Assembly: GCA_015478945.1 (NCBI GenBank)
Contig: JABUQX010007596.1
Span: forward strand, 1 to 20,000
DNA: 20,000 nt
DNA from: Trachelipus rathkii
Taxonomy: Eukaryota > Arthropoda > Malacostraca > Isopoda > Trachelipodidae
Direction: 5' to 3'
Shown piece after piece: positions 9,690 through 19,100 of the stretch; position 1 is the stretch's first letter; each line of letters opens with the position of its first letter. A program made the position numbers and the translations under genes. The notes beneath the pieces are model-generated. The model was not told the DNA's origin. It did not search any database and saw nothing but the letters and a program-made list of their open reading frames with translations.

Positions 9690-10009
9690 TATTTTGGTGT
9701 TTGATCCATTCCCCTAGAATACTGCGAAGAAAATCTTCATACAAGCTGACTGCGCGAATATCAATTCTTCATATGATCTTGCATGTAGCTTTATCCAAAC
9801 TTCACTGGCCAGAATTTCATGATGAACTTTTTACATATTTTCAAAGTTTAAAATAATTCAAAAGAACCGAGTTGAAAATTATGCAGCTCCACAACTAAAA
9901 TTTTATCGAAATATAAAATGATGTTTCTTTTACTAAAGTTTTATAGGCAAATTTATTAATTTGTTAAATTTTTTGTTTCAATAATAATCTCGCCAGGACC
10001 ACTGTCAAA
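9690..10009. other. Unassigned stretch between the SINE and the gypsy fragment
   Basis: No clear gene. A + strand open segment (about 9700-9853) gives peptide text with WPEFHDELFTYFQ, loosely resembling a HEAT-type W-P helix, but it is short and has no partner exon. The part from about 9850 is AT-rich. The last bases may belong to the 3' flank of the neighbouring retrotransposon; no LTR could be demonstrated. Confidence 0.35.
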
Positions 10010-10163
10010 ACATTCTCATTTTCCGATCCTGAGACCACTCAAGCTTTAGCTGAAATTTTTCCATCTTTCAATCTTCAGGCTTCTTCTCTGGTGTCTTCGA
10101 TTTTCTTCTCTTTTATTTTCTTCCTTTTCTATTTTTTAATACGTCCATCTTCGCGACAGTATC

Positions 10164-10870
10164 TTACGATTCATAGTAGAACGTTTTAGATCCATGAAGC
10201 ACATAATGGGGACTGTCACCTAGAGTTTTGTTATATGTGCTGTTAAGACACAACTGTGCATAGGGAAGGAAAGAAGACCAATTATCTCCTTTGTCGTTGA
10301 CAAAGTGACGAAGGAAATTCTCTATCTTTAAATTTTCCCTTTCAATTAAACTGTTCGAGATAGCTGACCTAACGGTGATCTCTACCTTGTTAATTTTCCA
10401 TAGTTTGCAAAGTTGCCTAAAGAAGTCAGAGACGTTCTCACCAGCTCTATCAGAAATCAAAATATTTGGTGTTGTGTCTAACAATGATTCTATTCAGAAG
10501 GGCGTTTGCTATATGAATGCCACTACGTGAGATGATAGGACAGATTTCGACATATCTGGTCAACGAGTCTTTGAAGACGAGGATGTATTTTGCTTGGAAA
10601 ATTTTACATGTGGGAAGAGGACCAATTATGTCTATGAACTCTGCTAAAAGGTGTATACGGGAATGGATAAGAATGAATAGAGCCTCGTTTTGGTACGTTC
10701 CCTTTCACTCAAAGGCAAGAAGGACATTCTTTACAAAACTGATACACTAATTTGGACAACTTTGGAAAAATGTAGCATTCACGGATTCTTTTCTCTGTTC
10801 TTACGTTACCCATATGACCTGCACCCAATGTACAGTGATTCAAGTTTAATATAGTATAAATGAGGGAATC
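10164..10870 (-). pseudogene. Gypsy integrase (HHCC finger plus DDE core), frameshifted
   Basis: Integrase inserts the reverse-transcribed DNA into the host chromosome. Reading leftwards on the minus strand, the zinc-binding HHCC region gives NHCTLGAGHMG (about 10820-10850) and CKECPSC (about 10715-10740). The catalytic core follows: first Asp in FIDIIGP (codon 10630-10632), second Asp in ISDRAGEN (10449-10451) and Glu in LIEREN (10341-10343). Asp to Glu is 108 bases, so exactly 35 residues lie between them, as expected for D,D35E. A stop follows the CxxC (CPSCL then TGA), and frameshifts fall near 10640 and 10490, between the open segments. The C-terminal part after 10164 continues as a basic tail in another frame. 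Confidence 0.88.
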
Positions 10871-10902
10871 AGGAATTTCAATTAGATATTGAGTATCCTT
10901 TG

Positions 10903-11560
10903 TTACAAAATATAAAATTTATTAATATATGCATACAGGAAGTTAAAAGTTTTTCCAGTAGCTTTTATATGCTCTATAATTGGAGAAAGTCTAGGACAGT
11001 TTTCTTGCTCTTTCCTTATGACTTCGGACGTTAAATCAAATAATTTGTTATTTGAAAGAGTGGGACTGATAATGAAAACATAGCCTTCTGAAATAGGCGG
11101 TGGAGGATTACAAGAAAGATAATCAGGGCAAATGTTCTTCTTTCCGTTGATGTATATTATCTCGGGATCGAAAGAGTTCACTTTTGTAGCCTATCTAGCT
11201 AGTTTATGGGTCATATCTTTGTTCTTAAAAATACTGACTAGGGGTTGGTGGTCAGTAAAAATTTTAATTTTATAACCAAAGATGGTATTACGAAATTTAG
11301 TGAGGAAATTTAGATAGCTAAGGCCTTATTATCAATGGAGCTATAATTTCTTTCTGCCTTATTTAATACACATGAGGCAAAAGAAACAGGGCATTCTCAA
11401 CCTTGAGAATCAAGTTGAGAGAGGACTGCACCAAGACAAAATCCACTGGCGTCGGTGCTTAGTAGGAATTCTTTTGAAAAATCAGGAAATTTGAGGAGGG
11501 GTTCTAACAGTAACTTGGTTTTAAGAGTTTTGAAAGCCTTTTGTTGTTTTCCCCCCCACA
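10903..11560 (-). pseudogene. Gypsy RNase H and linker to integrase, frameshifted
   Basis: This domain degrades the RNA strand of the RNA-DNA hybrid during reverse transcription. On the minus strand it begins with LSTDASGFCLGAVLSQ (first catalytic Asp, about 11450) and continues with FASCVLNKAERNYS (about 11345-11390) in a shifted frame. KIFTDHQPL follows, with the conserved TDH codons at 11248-11256. A TAG stands near 11192 where the family normally has Trp after Arg. The following open segment (10903-11181) is the linker, containing FDPEIIYINGKKN and DYLS before a poorly conserved stretch. At least two frameshifts separate the pieces. Confidence 0.85.
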
Positions 11561-11577
11561 AGAACTTAACATTCTTC

Positions 11578-12260
11578 TTAAAAAGAGAGGTGATTGGCTG
11601 TGCAATCGAGCTGAACAATGGGATAAGTGAGCGAAAATAAGAGACAAAACCAATAAAACTTCTTGCAGTAGTAACATCGGTAGGAATGGGAAATGATCTG
11701 AGAGCCTGCAGTTTTGTAGGGTCTGCAGATATTCCTTCTTGGCTGAAAGAAGCCTAAGTAAACGAGGGAGCGCTTCAAAAAGTTAGCTTTCTCTAACTTC
11801 TCTTTTAATTTAGCTTTCTTTAGAGCTTCAAACACAACATTTAAGCTTGCATAATGTGAATCTATGTCTTTAGAAAAGACAAAGATGTCATCCAAATAAA
11901 TTAAAGCGTGGATGCCAAGAACATGGGATAAAGCTAACTCCATTATGCGTGAGAAACAACTAGGCGCTGTTTTTACCCCCATGGGTAACTGTTTCGGATG
12001 ATAGCGGCCTCTATGAGAAGAAAATACCAAATATGGAAGGCAACTTTCCTCTATTCTAATGTTGTAAAAACCAGTCAATAAATCTAGAGATGAATACACC
12101 GTTGAATTTCCGAGTTTGCAAAGGGTTTCTTGAATGTTAGGTATAGGAAAATGTTCTGGTATAACATACTTGTTGAGTTTTCTATAGTCCAAAACAACCC
12201 TTGGTTTAGAACCATCCTTCTTGGGAATGATGAGAAGAGGAGAAGAATGAGGACTGTTAC
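11578..12260 (-). pseudogene. Gypsy reverse transcriptase, near-complete but frameshifted
   Basis: The reverse transcriptase copies element RNA into DNA. On the minus strand the fingers begin at about 12250 with PLLIIPKKDGSKPRVV and LDYRKLN. The first catalytic Asp lies in SSLDLLTGFYN (codon 12082-12084) and the double Asp in YLDD (11887-11898), so all three catalytic residues are present. QLPMGVKTAP (about 11970) is the conserved segment between them, and LVYLGF marks the thumb boundary near 11750. There a frameshift moves the connection region (FIGF, then FSSIAQPITSLFKK) into the next frame. An upstream stop (TAA near 12270) separates it from the pre-RT segment. Confidence 0.9.
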
Positions 12261-12293
12261 TTGATTCTATTTAATCCTTGATAATACAGTTGT

Positions 12294-12713
12294 CTATCCA
12301 TTCATTAATATGTTGTTGGAATTTGTGAGGTAGTTGGGCGTATAAATATACTTAGGGGCATCAGGGGTTAACTCTAATTTAAATTCTCCAAGGGGACATG
12401 GACAGACTTCGTTATTGCCTAGAGCAATGACTTCTTTATGCATGATGAGAAAATCGAGGATTTTGTCCATTTGGGTTGAGTCCTGTAAGACAATTAAATC
12501 GGCATCTTTCTTTGATTTTGATAAAAGAATTTTACTATAAACTTCTCTTAATTGAGAATCTGACAACCATTTAGAAGAATCAACTTTGTTTATAAGAGAA
12601 GGAATACTTCGGGAGGACAGAAGATTCGCGACGGAAATTAACATCTTATCCTCATTTCTTCTAAAAGGAAGAGAAATCCACCTCCCTCTCCCTCCTCTAC
12701 TCCTCCTCCTCAT
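12294..12713 (-). pseudogene. Gypsy pol segment upstream of RT
   Basis: This is an open minus-strand segment of about 139 codons lying directly upstream of the RT, with content typical of the protease-RT linker: ISVANLLSSRSIP, a Lys/Ser-rich middle, then LGEFKLELTPDAPKY just before the RT. The linker ends in a frameshift near 12340. Its first residues (RRRSRGGRGR) come from a GAG/GGA-rich purine tract and are probably not original coding sequence. No Asp-Thr/Ser-Gly protease motif is found upstream, so the element is truncated here. Confidence 0.7.
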
Positions 12714-12738
12714 TCAATTACTTCTTCCTCCTCAAACA
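12675..12738. repeat. Pyrimidine-rich (CCT/TCC) tract
   Basis: The + strand is nearly all C and T for about 64 bases, with CTCCCTC, CTCCTCCTCC and TTCTTCCTCCTC. It marks the point where homology to the gypsy element stops and may be a simple-repeat expansion at the break. Confidence 0.7.
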
Positions 12739-13819
12739 AAATGGCATGAATTAAATTTAAGCGCAATTTCACGAATGAATCTTAGTTGATTAGCAAATTA
12801 AAAATATAGAATAATTAATAGTTGTACAAGATTTTTTTTTTATTTTTTTTTTTTTTAAATTTTAATTATGACGTTAAACATACAATAGAACTATTAGCTT
12901 TAAAAATTGACAAACGTTTGTTTAGAAATATTTAAATTATAAGTATTGACAGAGAAATAAAATATTTCCTTGGAACCTCCTTTAATTATTTTATTTTATT
13001 CCTCAAAATTAAGGAGAGGATAGTGTAAAATATTTATTTTTTGTTTCATTTTTATTTCTGACTTTAATAAAACTAAAGGAAGTTCTTTAAATCACTCATC
13101 ATTTTCTGACCAATTTTCTTAGATTTAATTTTATACATTTTATGAATATTTAGTTATAGAAAAGGCTTTTTTTATTTTTTTTATTCAAATTCAGTATAAA
13201 CGTACCTATTGAAACAATTAGTAAGATAACTTAACGCTTAATAGCCTAGAAATGAGTTTGCGATTAATATTGCTTTTGCTAATTTAAAAGTATTAAAATT
13301 TAAATTAGTCTCCGCTGGTCTCATTTAACAAAGAGCTATTATTATAATATGTGTTCTACTTCAATTTTCAAGTGAATTAGGGACAATCAATTTTTGGGGG
13401 GATTTTGGTTGATTGTTTTTTTTAATATTTCCATAATATATAAATTAGAGATAGATATATATAAAATTACCGGGAAAGAGGCTTTGGCTTCAAAAATTTA
13501 ATTGTTTAGTATTATTTAACAGAACTAAAATTAATATATGAAAACCTTTTAAAAGTAATAAAATAATTTATTATGTAATTTTATTACAAAAAATTAGCAT
13601 GATTAGTTTGTTATATATAAAACACGATTTTCATCTTTATCATTCAACTAGGTTATCGTAGTCAGAAAAAATTGGAACATTTGGCATAAAACATATCATG
13701 TCTTTACATTATTGGCTTATTTAATAATTTAAAAAGTGTTGCGAATCTATAATTACTATATAAATCTTCAAATAATAAATAGTCAGCATTTATTGTAGTT
13801 ACGAGGCAATCTAATTATT
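12739..13819. other. AT-rich spacer, nothing recognisable
   Basis: More than 1 kb of AT-rich DNA with T runs (for example 12832-12855) and no coherent reading frame on either strand. I see no domain, no RNA gene and no clear repeat. Confidence 0.6.
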
Positions 13820-13935
13820 ACTATATATATATTTTATATTATATATATATAATATGCATATAATATATATATATTACTTATACAATAAATATATAAAATA
13901 TAATAATAATAAATAATATATATATATATTATACT
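13820..13935. repeat. AT dinucleotide microsatellite, imperfect
   Basis: Alternating TA runs are broken by ATTTTATATT, GCATATA and AATAATAATAA interruptions. The Ile/Tyr-rich minus-strand frame overlapping it is an artefact of the repeat. Such tracts can extrude cruciforms. Confidence 0.9.
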
Positions 13936-14085
13936 ACCTAAGAACTCTCCCGTAGATATTTTCATTGAAGGCGAGGAAAGTATTTGATGAAATCTTCCCA
14001 TCAATAATGATCCACCAGATAGATAGATACTCAAACATTATTTACCGTTTCCAAGATTCAGCATTTACTGCAGATTTTCGAAAAA

Positions 14086-14466
14086 AAAGAGTTCGTGCCA
14101 AGAATGAGTGATATATAAGACGGAAGTGTGGAGTTTTGAGGATATTCTAATGTATTTTTCATCCACCAAATTTTTATGTGTTGTAATATGTTGGTAGGGT
14201 CAATGTTGTGAGGTAGGGATACGACGCTTTTACACACTTAGCAATATATTTATGTGCCATTTTGAATCTTTCTAGCTTCTTTCCCTGAACTCCAAAACTC
14301 AAATTGGCACCGCTATGTCGATGACATTTCGTATCCCTACCACACAACTTTACCAACATATTACAACACATTAACAATATACATGGCCCATCCATACAAT
14401 ATACTTAGAATACTCTCAAACTCACATCTCCGTTCTTAGGACCAATCACTCCTTGGACAACTCTTT
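14086..14466. repeat. Long imperfect palindrome (inverted repeat, about 380 bp)
   Basis: The left arm (14086 to about 14265) is matched in reverse complement by the right arm (about 14299-14466) around a loop of about 33 bases. Three blocks align in order. Outer: AAAGAGTT plus CCAAG, GTGAT and the GAGGATATTCTAA region (14086-14152) against TTAGAATACTCTC through CTTGGACAACTCTTT (about 14406-14466). Middle: ATGTGTTGTAATATGTTGGT through GGTAGGGATACGA (14176-14224) against TCGTATCCCTACC through ACCAACATATTACAACACAT (14329-14371). Inner: GTGCCATTTTGA (14254-14265) against TCAAATTGGCAC (14299-14310). Arms differ by substitutions and small indels, so the duplication is not brand new. It could be a foldback or MITE-like element or an inverted duplication; its transcript would form a long hairpin. 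Confidence 0.85.
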
Positions 14467-15130
14467 CATCTCAGTTTTTCCGTATATCGCAAACCCACTT
14501 CCAATCCCTTTATATGAAGTTGAAATAAATATCATTCCATCATAAAATAGCCACACTAAAATCGCTATACATCAGAGCACTCGAATTGCTCTCCCATCAA
14601 TCAACAAAGAAAAAATCTCATAACGTAATAGCATTTAAAAAACTAATTCCGCATTTTACATCATAACAAAGGCTTACCGTGAAGGACCGATAAAAATATT
14701 TAGCATAACCATTCTGACTCCACATGCACTCAACACTCTCCGTCCCATCCCAAGATAAAAACTCATATGCTTAAAAAAAAATATATACGCCAAAACATAC
14801 ACGTCACTTCGAACAATGCCTCCCTTTAAAAAACTTTTCACCACCAAGAAACCCTTGAACTCTACAATGCTATAGCCATACACTGCAACCAATGCCCAAA
14901 AATATACATCGACGAAACAAATAACTCTACCAGAAGAAAAAACCAACATTCAGAAGATATAGTTTTAATTCATCTCTACAAAACAGGTCACATTTTACCA
15001 TCAATCAATAGAATTCATGCAAAATTTAATCACATTTTACACCACCAAAAACGAAAATTAATCGAAAGCTTTTGCAATAACTTTAACAATTACAACAATA
15101 TGAACGGAGAACATAACTAGATTACTATCA
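14467..15130. other. C-over-G skewed, gene-free block
   Basis: To the right of the palindrome the + strand is rich in A and C and poor in G (about 18 C to 6 G in 14401-14460, 16 to 6 in 14881-14940). The polarity is opposite to the block at 1-5960. The minus-strand frame at 14674-14949 (91 codons, Val/Phe-rich) has no recognisable domain and is probably a product of the composition. Confidence 0.5.
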
Positions 15131-15589
15131 AACAAACCTTACAAATTTAACTCCCAACATAAAAAGTCGGAAACATTTTACTATGAAAGCATCTCAAATT
15201 GCAACCCTTAATCATAATTTTCTAATCTTTCTCTCTCTTTTGCATTGGTATTAAACTTTTCATTATTATTTCAATTTATTTCGAGCATCCAATGGAAAAA
15301 TTCAACGGACGAATCGTTTTATTCAAAAGCTACGCTTGTCATCACCATGAAAGATTATAAATTTACAATGGATTTTCACAAATTTTCCAACAGTCGGCTT
15401 CCTGAGCAGGTATTCAAAACATAAAAGCAGCGTAGCTGAAAGAGGCTTCGTAAATGAAGTGAAAGACCTGCATTTGTTACCATTGTCTCAGGGAATACAA
15501 AAGTTTTAATAATGTTTTAATTTTAACTAAATGTGTATAAATAAAAAAATTTTTATGTTATAGTTTGCTTTCTGCCAAAGGGTTATAAA
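15131..15589. other. AT-rich spacer, nothing recognisable
   Basis: No gene, RNA or mobile-element signature is seen. A short less AT-rich stretch (about 15390-15470) has no coding pattern I recognise. Confidence 0.5.
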
Positions 15590-15750
15590 ATTACTATTAT
15601 ATATATATATATATTAAGTATATATAGATATATATATAATATATATATTATATTATATAGTATTTTATTAGAGTAGTATAGTATATATATATATATACTA
15701 TATATAAATATATATATATATATATTATATATATATTGATTATATATATA
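15590..15750. repeat. AT dinucleotide microsatellite, imperfect
   Basis: TA runs with AAG, GAT and AGAGTAG interruptions. Several sub-stretches are self-complementary (for example ATATATATACTATATATAAATATATAT), so single strands could fold. Confidence 0.9.
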
Positions 15751-16229
15751 AACATTTTCTGCGTTTTAAGTAATAATATATAGAGATATAGAATATAGAA
15801 AAAAATATTTATGTGGATAATATTCAATATGTTTAATAATTTAATAAAAAAGCTAATAAGATTAAATATAATAAATATAATGTAATGAAATTAACATATA
15901 ATAAATAATTAATGAATATAAAAAAAATTGGACAGAAATAAAAAGGAAGGGAAAATAGATAAATTGATGAAAATGAAATATAACCAACATAGACAAAACC
16001 CAAAGGTGAACTCCCCTTTCTTAATTTGGACTCATCTTTGATGTTAAAACACGTAACAAAAAACTTAATTACTTTAATCATTTTATAAACAAATAATTTT
16101 ATGAAGTAAAAACAAAATGAAAAAAGAGAAGAAACTGTTCTCAGAAATTAATTGTAAGCAATGGATAAGCTCATAACATGATAAAGGAACTAATAGATCA
16201 AAGAAAAAAGAGAAACAAATGAAGAAAAA
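15751..16229. other. AT-rich region upstream of the copia remnant
   Basis: Very AT-rich, with no coherent frame. If the copia-type element at 16230 had an LTR and primer-binding site, they should lie here, but neither a TG...CA-bounded LTR nor a tRNA-complementary site can be recognised without the other LTR for comparison. Confidence 0.4.
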
Positions 16230-16740
16230 ATGACTTTAATAATACCTAAATTTTAGTGGAAAAAGAGAGAATCTTTTGAGGAATACTTATTTAAGTTAAA
16301 GAGTATGGAGAGAACTTATTCAAAAGAAAAAGGAAAAACTAAAATAGCACAAATAATAGGAGGTTTAGAAGGAGACTAGGAGTAATTATGTCTTTAAAGG
16401 AAGAAGAAATATGGACAGAAAATGGAGTAGAATTAATTATAAATACATTAAAAGAAAGATATAGTAGAAACAAAGAACAAGAAAGTTATCTTAAAGTACA
16501 AACATTGTTGAATAAGCAACAAAAGAAAGGAGAATCTTTCAGAGAATATGTAGCAAGGTATAATAAAGCAAAATGAAATTGTGAAAAACTGGATGATATT
16601 AAAATAAGTGAAAGGTACATTCAATACCTATTGATTAGTAATTCTAATATGAAGGACATGGAAGAAAGTTAATTATAAATAGGATTGAAGGAATTAAAAC
16701 ATATTTTTCTAATAACTAAAGAATCAATTGTAATCAGTAT
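16230..16740 (+). pseudogene. Copia-type Gag remnant
   Basis: Gag forms the particle that packages element RNA. From an ATG at 16230 the frame gives MTLIIPKF, a stop, then ESFEEYLFKLKSMERTYS and TKIAQIIGGLEGD. A shifted frame (16388-16576) gives INTLKERYSRNK, YLKVQTLLNKQQKK and ESFREYVARYNKA before a stop. Helical, charged text continues to about 16740. The pattern resembles retrotransposon Gag proteins that precede a zinc knuckle, which is present just downstream. At least three stops and one frameshift are visible. Similarity is by pattern only; Gag is poorly conserved. Confidence 0.65.
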
Positions 16741-16947
16741 GTGAAATTGTAATCATAGAAAAAAGAGGCATAAAAATGAAAATTGGTATAATAATATAAT
16801 TTGTACAATGGCAAAACCACATCTCATTAAACACGAATGACATGCTTATTGGAGAAATAGAAATTTAATTTCAATAAATGTGGTATTTGTAAACGACTAA
16901 TCATAAAACAGAAGATTTGCTATTGGAATGAAAAATTTAATAATGTG

Positions 16948-16988
16948 TGTTGGAAATGTAAAAAGAAGGACACATAATGAAAAATTGT
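16948..16988 (+). pseudogene. CCHC zinc knuckle of Gag, frameshifted
   Basis: CWKCKKK (from 16948) followed, after a one-base shift, by GHIMKNC (16968-16988) gives the exact C-x2-C-x4-H-x4-C spacing of nucleic-acid-binding retroelement knuckles. The shift puts a TAA directly in the original frame. Confidence 0.8.
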
Positions 16989-17204
16989 AAAGAAATGAAC
17001 TAGAAGAGAAAAATAATAATTATATTTTTTCAATAGAAAGAGTCATGAAAAACTCTATTTAGAAAAAATTAACTCAATTAAAAATTTTATATGAAGAGAA
17101 TAAATGATTTGGTGGAAGATTGGGAGAAAAGAAAATTTAAAAAGAGGTTCTGTCAATAATCATGAAGAATTACAGACGCTAAGGAATTAATATAAGAAGA
17201 TGTA

Positions 17205-17475
17205 TGGTATTATAGATACCAGGAAGTATAGAAGAGTAAATTGGAGATTAGGTTTAAACAAATTGATTAGTGGATTAACTGATGAGGAAATTACAATTAT
17301 AAATGACCAAAATTAAAAATGGTTGTTTCTGTATTTGGAACGAATATTAATAAATATTAACAAGAAATATTATTGCTTGTAAAATCAAGGAAAGAGTTTT
17401 GATTTAAAACGACAATGTAATAGAAGGGTGATATACCTTTATTACTAGATAAATCAGCCATGAAAAGAATGAAAA
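17205..17475 (+). pseudogene. Copia-type aspartic protease region, frameshifted
   Basis: The protease cleaves the element polyprotein. An IIDT / GS pattern (17212-17227) is interrupted by one extra A at 17221, which breaks the Asp-Thr-Gly active site in frame. About 70 codons downstream DIPLLLDKSAMKRM (17430-17471) matches the conserved C-terminal end of this protease family. The stretch between holds several stops. The assignment rests mainly on the second motif, which is distinctive. Confidence 0.7.
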
Positions 17476-17699
17476 ATTAATATTGAAGAGGGAACTGTTG
17501 ATATTTGTGATTTGGAATCTACATAAGTACAGACTTTGATAATGAGGGATTCTGCATACTATTGAATAAGAAAACAAAGAAACATAGTTGGTTAGTCAAT
17601 TTAAAGAAAATTGGATAAAAGAAAAGATGAAGAAAATGATGAAGAACAAAAAAAGTTGGACAATAGGAATAGAAATTTTTAAACAATAGAAATGCAATG

Positions 17700-17835
17700 A
17701 AAGCTCTCCAGTACTATTTTGGATATAATGTAGAAGACAGTCAAGAATTGGAGAGGAATGTGAAGTATGTAAAATATAAGAAAACTCTACCAAGACCTGT
17801 AGTAGGTTTACCATTAGGAAATATTTAATGAAATA
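17700..17835 (+). pseudogene. Pre-integrase zinc-finger region of the copia-type pol
   Basis: EECEVC (C codons at 17759-17761 and 17768-17770) supplies the CxxC of the HHCC finger. After a one-base loss comes KKTLPRPVVGLPLGN, a distinctive junction between finger and catalytic core in this lineage. The histidine half is not recognisable. One frameshift and flanking stops make it non-functional. Confidence 0.75.
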
Positions 17836-17859
17836 ATTCAATTGAATGTTGGAGAATTT

Positions 17860-18260
17860 GAGTAATAAATTTTTGGTAATAATAGACCATGCAAAAATTT
17901 AGAGAGTAATGGTTAAAAAATAAAATAAGAAAATATAGAAAGATTAATTGAAAATGGATTTAATATTTTTTGGAAGTCTTAAGTATTATGTCTGATGCAG
18001 GAAAAGAATTTCAAAATGAAGATATGGAACTTTTACCTAAAAAATTGGAATATCAAGATTGAATGAGTACAGCGACAAAGCATTGAGTATGGTTTATGTG
18101 AAAGAGGTAGTAGGGTTACTTAAGGAAGATTTATAAAAGTTTAACACAAGAAGAAATGATAGAAGAATAGTATGGCTGGCAATTTTTTGTAAAATGGATA
18201 AAATCTTTGGGATATGACTAATATTTGTTTTTGGAATAGGTAACTGTTAAATTTTGGTAT
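17860..18260 (+). pseudogene. Copia-type integrase catalytic core, decayed
   Basis: MSDAGKEFQNEDME (17988 onward) carries the second catalytic Asp (17994-17996). LCER (about 18094-18105) carries the catalytic Glu (18100-18102), about 35 codons downstream, as in a D,D35E enzyme, with roughly one base lost. The first catalytic Asp would fall near 17885, where the sequence (IIDHAK-like text in one frame) is too eroded to be certain. Stops occur throughout the rest of the core. Confidence 0.75.
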
Positions 18261-18299
18261 TAGTGGGATTGATGAATGTGATTAGAATATAGAAAATGC

Positions 18300-18540
18300 T
18301 AAAAAAATACATATAGAAAATGAAAGCTCAGAGAAAATAAAAAGTGCATTGAGAAGTCAATAAGAGAACACATGTCAAAAATATAATATATACGGTGAGC
18401 AAGTTATTACAAAAGAATTTGATAAAGAAGGAAGAGGACCAGCTAAAATAATGTGTGTAGACGGAAAAACCATCATAGTAAACATGGAGGTACTTTAAGA
18501 TCTGTATCAAAAGTTCAACAAGAATTCAAAAATGTAGATT
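18300..18540 (+). pseudogene. Copia-type integrase C-terminal domain
   Basis: ENESSEKIKSALRSQ (about 18318-18360), then in another frame EFDKEGRGPAKIMCVDGKTI (about 18415-18475), then HGGTLRSVSKV (about 18483-18515), are the characteristic C-terminal integrase segments of this lineage, in the right order. Two frameshifts and a TAA (about 18360) separate them. The following Glu/Asp-rich stretch to about 18770 corresponds to the variable spacer before RT. Confidence 0.75.
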
Positions 18541-19100
18541 AAATGATAATAACAATGAATTGGAGAAAAGAAGAATGAAAAGGATGAAGAAGGGTAAAAA
18601 ATGAAAACATAATAGATGATTTAAGTGAGAATGGTAGTGATACAGAAGAAATAATATGGTCAAAATTATGGATGAGAAATGATAAATAAAATGAAAATCA
18701 AACTGAAGATGAAGGAGAAGAAGAAATGACATCAAATGATGAATATGAAGAAATTGATCCGAAAAAATGTGAAAACTGGTATACTTGAAATGAAATTAAA
18801 GAATAATGAAGATATTTAAATTTGTTTATGGATTATGTAGTGAGGGCTGGCAAGCAATAGTAAAAATAAAATAATGTTATAACATATTTATTTGAATAAT
18901 AGAATATATGATATAGATTTAAAGAATTTGAAAATATATGAAATTAGATGTATTATTGAAAATGAAGAAAATAGCGGAAGAATCGTTGGATGTAAGCAAG
19001 GAAAAAATAGATGAAATGATAGTGAAAATGAAGATGCGGCGGTAAATGAGTTATTAATCATTCTAAATGAAGAAGATTAAACAAGCTAAATAACAGAATA
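18541..19100 (+). pseudogene. Acidic spacer between integrase and RT
   Basis: Glu/Asp/Lys-rich text (such as IIDDLSENGSDTEEI and DEGEEEMTSNDEYEEI, 18600-18770) with many stops. A weak EGWQAIVKIK patch (about 18840) may be the chromodomain-like part that often follows integrase in this lineage. Assignment is by position; similarity is low. Confidence 0.45.

Larger units (their letters stand above)
10010..12713 (-). mobile_element. Ty3/gypsy LTR retrotransposon fragment (pol, 5'-truncated)
   Basis: Minus-strand pol domains appear in Ty3/gypsy order: pre-RT segment, reverse transcriptase, RNase H, then HHCC zinc finger and integrase core. Integrase downstream of RNase H is the diagnostic difference from copia. 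Gag and the protease active site are absent, because homology stops near the purine/pyrimidine tract at 12675-12738. No pair of LTRs is visible. At least five single-base frameshifts (near 12340, 11750, 11397, 10910 and 10490) and several in-frame stops make it non-autonomous. Domains are otherwise well preserved, so it is much younger than the copia element at the right end of the window. The left boundary is approximate. Confidence 0.9.

Noticed and set aside
15751..16229. 5' LTR and primer-binding site of the copia element
   Set aside because: No repeat boundary or tRNA-complementary stretch could be shown without the 3' LTR, which lies outside the window.
17596..18735. Minus-strand frames opposite the copia element
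   Set aside because: They are antisense shadows of A-rich pol sequence; the + strand carries the recognised motifs.
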